Under the pieces are notes generated by a model, which searched no databases, was not told the origin of the DNA, and was given only the letters and a program-made list of their open reading frames with translations. A stretch of DNA of 33,214 nt from Occallatibacter sp. (lineage in GTDB: Bacteria; Acidobacteriota; Terriglobia; Terriglobales; Acidobacteriaceae), in NCBI GenBank assembly GCA_031296305.1, contig JARLFZ010000040.1:1-33214 (forward strand), given 5' to 3'. Positions within the stretch are counted from its first letter, which is position 1. The number at the start of each line of letters is the position of its first letter. This document shows positions 31,056 to 33,214 of this stretch, piece by piece. A program made the position numbers and the translations under genes.

Positions 31056-31082
31056 CACCGCGACTCTCGCACGGTCGCGGTG
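31056..31082 (+). terminator. Hairpin after the receptor gene
   Basis: A perfect 9-bp stem (CACCGCGAC/GTCGCGGTG) with a 9-base loop starts 10 bases after the receptor stop. Only a short T-tract (GTTTCG) comes some bases later, so it may end transcription or only protect the mRNA end. Confidence 0.5.
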
Positions 31083-31256
31083 CAACAGTTTCGTGATCGG
31101 TGTTACATTCATGGGCCGGTCATCGCGACCCGCGATGGCTGGCCTTTTCATGCCGGCCGCAACTTTCGCCGAAGAGTTGCGGACAGGGCGGGTACGCAGG
31201 CGAATTAGCTTTGATTACGGTCGTCTGCCTTCGCGCATAGATAGAATGAGACTTCT

Positions 31257-33214
31257 GTGCCCAAGCGCCGCGCCAAGCCGCCCGTCCAACCGCAAAAGCC
31301 GGCCGCCTTCGCCGGCTGGCGTTTCGATCTGCTGATTTATCTGGGGCTATTCCTGGCGACGTTCGCGGTCTATGCCCAGGTACGCCACTTCGACTTCGTC
31401 AACTACGACGATCCCGATTACACCACCGGCAACGTGCACGTTCGGCAGGGGCTGACGGCGCAGGGGTTGGAATGGGCGCTCACGTCGCACGACGCTGCCA
31501 ACTGGTTCCCGGTGACCTGGGTTTCCCACATGCTCGACGCCCAGATCTTTGGCATGGATAGCGGCTGGAGCCATCTGCACAATGTACTGCTGCACGCGCT
31601 GGCAGCCATCCTGTTGTGCATGTTTCTTGAGCGGGCAACGGGCGCACGCTGGCGCAGCGCGTTGGTAGCTTATATTTTCGCGTTGCATCCGCTGCATGTG
31701 GAGTCTGTGGCTTGGGTGGCGGAACGCAAAGACGTACTCAGCGCCTGCTTTTGGTTTTTCACCTTATGGGCCTATGTCTGGTATGCCGAACGCCCCGGCT
31801 GGGTCCGATATCTGGTTGTCGCTTCGGGATTGTGCCTGGGGTTGATGGCCAAGCCCATGGTGGTCACGCTGCCGATTGTTCTGTTGCTGCTGGACTACTG
31901 GCCGCTCGCACGTTTGCGGCAGCGCGGTCGCAAGGCCATATGGGAAAAACTTCCGTTGCTGGGGCTTTCGGTCGCCGCCGCCGTCATCACCTGGCTGGTG
32001 CAGGAACACGCTGGCGCGGTGAAAGCTCTGCCGCTCCAAACCCGTCTGGCAAACGCGACGCTTTCCTACGCACTCTATATCCAGAAAACATTCTGGCCGT
32101 CGCGGCTGGCGGTTTTCTATCCTTACCCACAAAGCTTCCACTTCTTGCCGCTCGTCGCAGCGGGACTTCTTTTAGCCGCTGTCACCGCCGTCGCGATCCT
32201 GCTGCGCCGCCTCGCGCCGTATCTGTTGACGGGTTGGGGTTGGTTCGCGATCACGCTTCTTCCAGTCATCGGACTAGTGCAGGTGGGTGGTCAGGCCCGC
32301 GCGGACCGCTATATGTACATTCCTATGGTGGGCCTTCTCATCATGCTGGTGTGGGGTACTGGGGAGGTCCTTGAAACCTTGCACGTCAAGGTGCTGGCAA
32401 TCCCCCTGGCCGCAACGGCCTGCCTCGCCTGCGCCGTGCTCACCTGGATCCAGATTGGGTATTGGCGCAACACCGAGACCCTGTTCCGCCAGGCGCTCGC
32501 AGTCACAAAGGACAACTCCGTGGCCTTTCACAACCTGGGCAGTTACCTCATGGCCTCGCCGGGCCATTTGCCAGAAGCTCTTGTGTATCTCGAAGCCGCG
32601 GTAGTCATCGATCCTGATTCCGCGCCCGCGCACACCGACCTCGGAAGCGCGCTGGCGAGAACCGGCCAACTGCCTGGGGCCATCGCGCAATTCGAGGAGG
32701 CCATTCTGCTGGCGCCGAATGCGCCCATCCCGCACAACAATTTGGGCAGCGCCCTGACCGACGCCGGACGACTGCCCGAAGCTATCGCCGAATTCCAGAC
32801 TGCGCTGCGGCTGGACCCCGGCTACGATGACGCGCGCCGCAATTTGGCCGCGGCCCAGGCCGGCGGCTCTGCTCAAACCCACTCAAGCCGCGGCCTCGCC
32901 TTGCTCAAGGCTGGCGACGCCTCCGGCGCCATTGCCGAATTGGAAGCTGCTTTGCGCGTCGACCCCAACGATGCCGATGCCCAAAACAACCTGGGCGTCG
33001 CGCTCTCAAGCTTCCCTGAGCGCCAGCGCGAGTCCATTATTCACTTTAAAGCCGCCGTTCGTCTGAGGCCGGATTTTGCCGATGCGCAATACAACCTGGG
33101 AGTAGCGCTCTCCGGCATCCCGGGCCGCCTCCCCGACGCGATCCGTCACCTCGAAGAAGCCGATCGTTTGCGGCCGGATCCGGAGGTGGAACGAGCCATC
33201 GCGCGTCTGCGGGG
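31257..33214 (+). CDS. GT-C-like membrane protein with TPR repeats, 3' end missing
   Basis: 652 codons are in the window and the gene runs off the right edge without a stop. The start is GTG at 31257 (MPKRRAKPPVQPQ); a nearby ATG at 31246 is out of frame. After a short basic start come several membrane helices (from LLIYLGLFLATFAVYA, about residue 26) to about residue 400. The first loop has FVNYDDPDY with the acidic pair of GT-C transferases, and NWFPVTWVSHMLDAQIFG and HPLHVESVAWVAERKD are family blocks of TMTC-like proteins. From about 415 come TPR units (VAFHNLGSYL, PAHTDLGSALARTG, PIPHNNLGSAL, DAQNNLGVAL, DAQYNLGVAL). It likely adds sugars to exported proteins or lipids; the substrate is not known. 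Confidence 0.85.
   Translation, partial: MPKRRAKPPVQPQKPAAFAGWRFDLLIYLGLFLATFAVYAQVRHFDFVNYDDPDYTTGNVHVRQGLTAQGLEWALTSHDAANWFPVTWVSHMLDAQIFGMDSGWSHLHNVLLHALAAILLCMFLERATGARWRSALVAYIFALHPLHVESVAWVAERKDVLSACFWFFTLWAYVWYAERPGWVRYLVVASGLCLGLMAKPMVVTLPIVLLLLDYWPLARLRQRGRKAIWEKLPLLGLSVAAAVITWLVQEHAGAVKALPLQTRLANATLSYALYIQKTFWPSRLAVFYPYPQSFHFLPLVAAGLLLAAVTAVAILLRRLAPYLLTGWGWFAITLLPVIGLVQVGGQARADRYMYIPMVGLLIMLVWGTGEVLETLHVKVLAIPLAATACLACAVLTWIQIGYWRNTETLFRQALAVTKDNSVAFHNLGSYLMASPGHLPEALVYLEAAVVIDPDSAPAHTDLGSALARTGQLPGAIAQFEEAILLAPNAPIPHNNLGSALTDAGRLPEAIAEFQTALRLDPGYDDARRNLAAAQAGGSAQTHSSRGLALLKAGDASGAIAELEAALRVDPNDADAQNNLGVALSSFPERQRESIIHFKAAVRLRPDFADAQYNLGVALSGIPGRLPDAIRHLEEADRLRPDPEVERAIARLR

Overview
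The window comes from a GC-rich Gram-negative chromosome, most likely an acidobacterium (Terriglobia-type). The main reasons are a 1175-residue outer-membrane receptor that starts with a carboxypeptidase-regulatory-like domain (the expanded Oar/TonB-dependent family of Acidobacteriota), a winged-helix protein with one membrane segment of a kind I know mainly from that phylum, a GT-C/TPR membrane protein, and intergenic spaces full of short decayed repeats and GC hairpins. The taxon is an inference from gene families; no rRNA is present.

Layout. (1) 1-7277 is core chromosome. It holds the glycine-cleavage genes gcvPA (cut by the window edge) and gcvH, then truB, a CHAD protein, a folE plus two 6-pyruvoyltetrahydropterin-synthase-type genes in one operon, a conserved hypothetical gene, a GT2 glycosyltransferase, a lipoprotein thioredoxin and a small protein. 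A possible structured RNA with a strong terminator lies at about 4566-4666. (2) 7278-16329 is an integrated element of about 9 kb inserted in the 3' part of tRNA-Arg(ACG). It is bounded by a perfect 48-bp direct repeat (7308-7355 and 16282-16329). It carries a tyrosine integrase, an AlpA-like HTH protein, a primase-polymerase/SF3-helicase of the P4-alpha type, a run of small genes mostly linked by ATGA overlaps (one PDDEXK Hjc-like nuclease, one TerS-like HTH protein, many unknowns), a repeat cluster that could be its origin, and a G/C-tract region. No capsid, large-terminase or conjugation gene is visible, so it fits a phage satellite or an integrative mobilisable element. (3) 16598-25673 is a tripartite RND efflux operon (outer-membrane factor, lipoprotein adaptor, RND pump) running into a DUF2892 membrane protein, a methyltransferase and a small unknown gene. 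An ECF sigma factor with a built-in zinc-finger anti-sigma-like tail, an OsmC protein and an ArsR-type repressor fused to a piece of serine recombinase follow. (4) 25675-33214 holds the winged-helix membrane protein, a promoter and six 10-bp palindromes spaced about 16 bp apart, the large receptor, and the 5' part of the GT-C/TPR gene, which leaves the window.

How the parts work together. folE and the two PTPS-like genes can make a reduced pterin. The efflux block looks like a stress-export unit with its own ArsR regulator and a peroxide-type OsmC enzyme. The element's operon encodes replication first and unknown accessory functions afterwards, with the integrase transcribed towards it from the far end. 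The observations most worth a second look are the ArsR-recombinase fusion, the 16-bp palindrome array before the receptor gene, the attenuator-like RNA, and the satellite-like element with its repeated TGTCCGAC sites.
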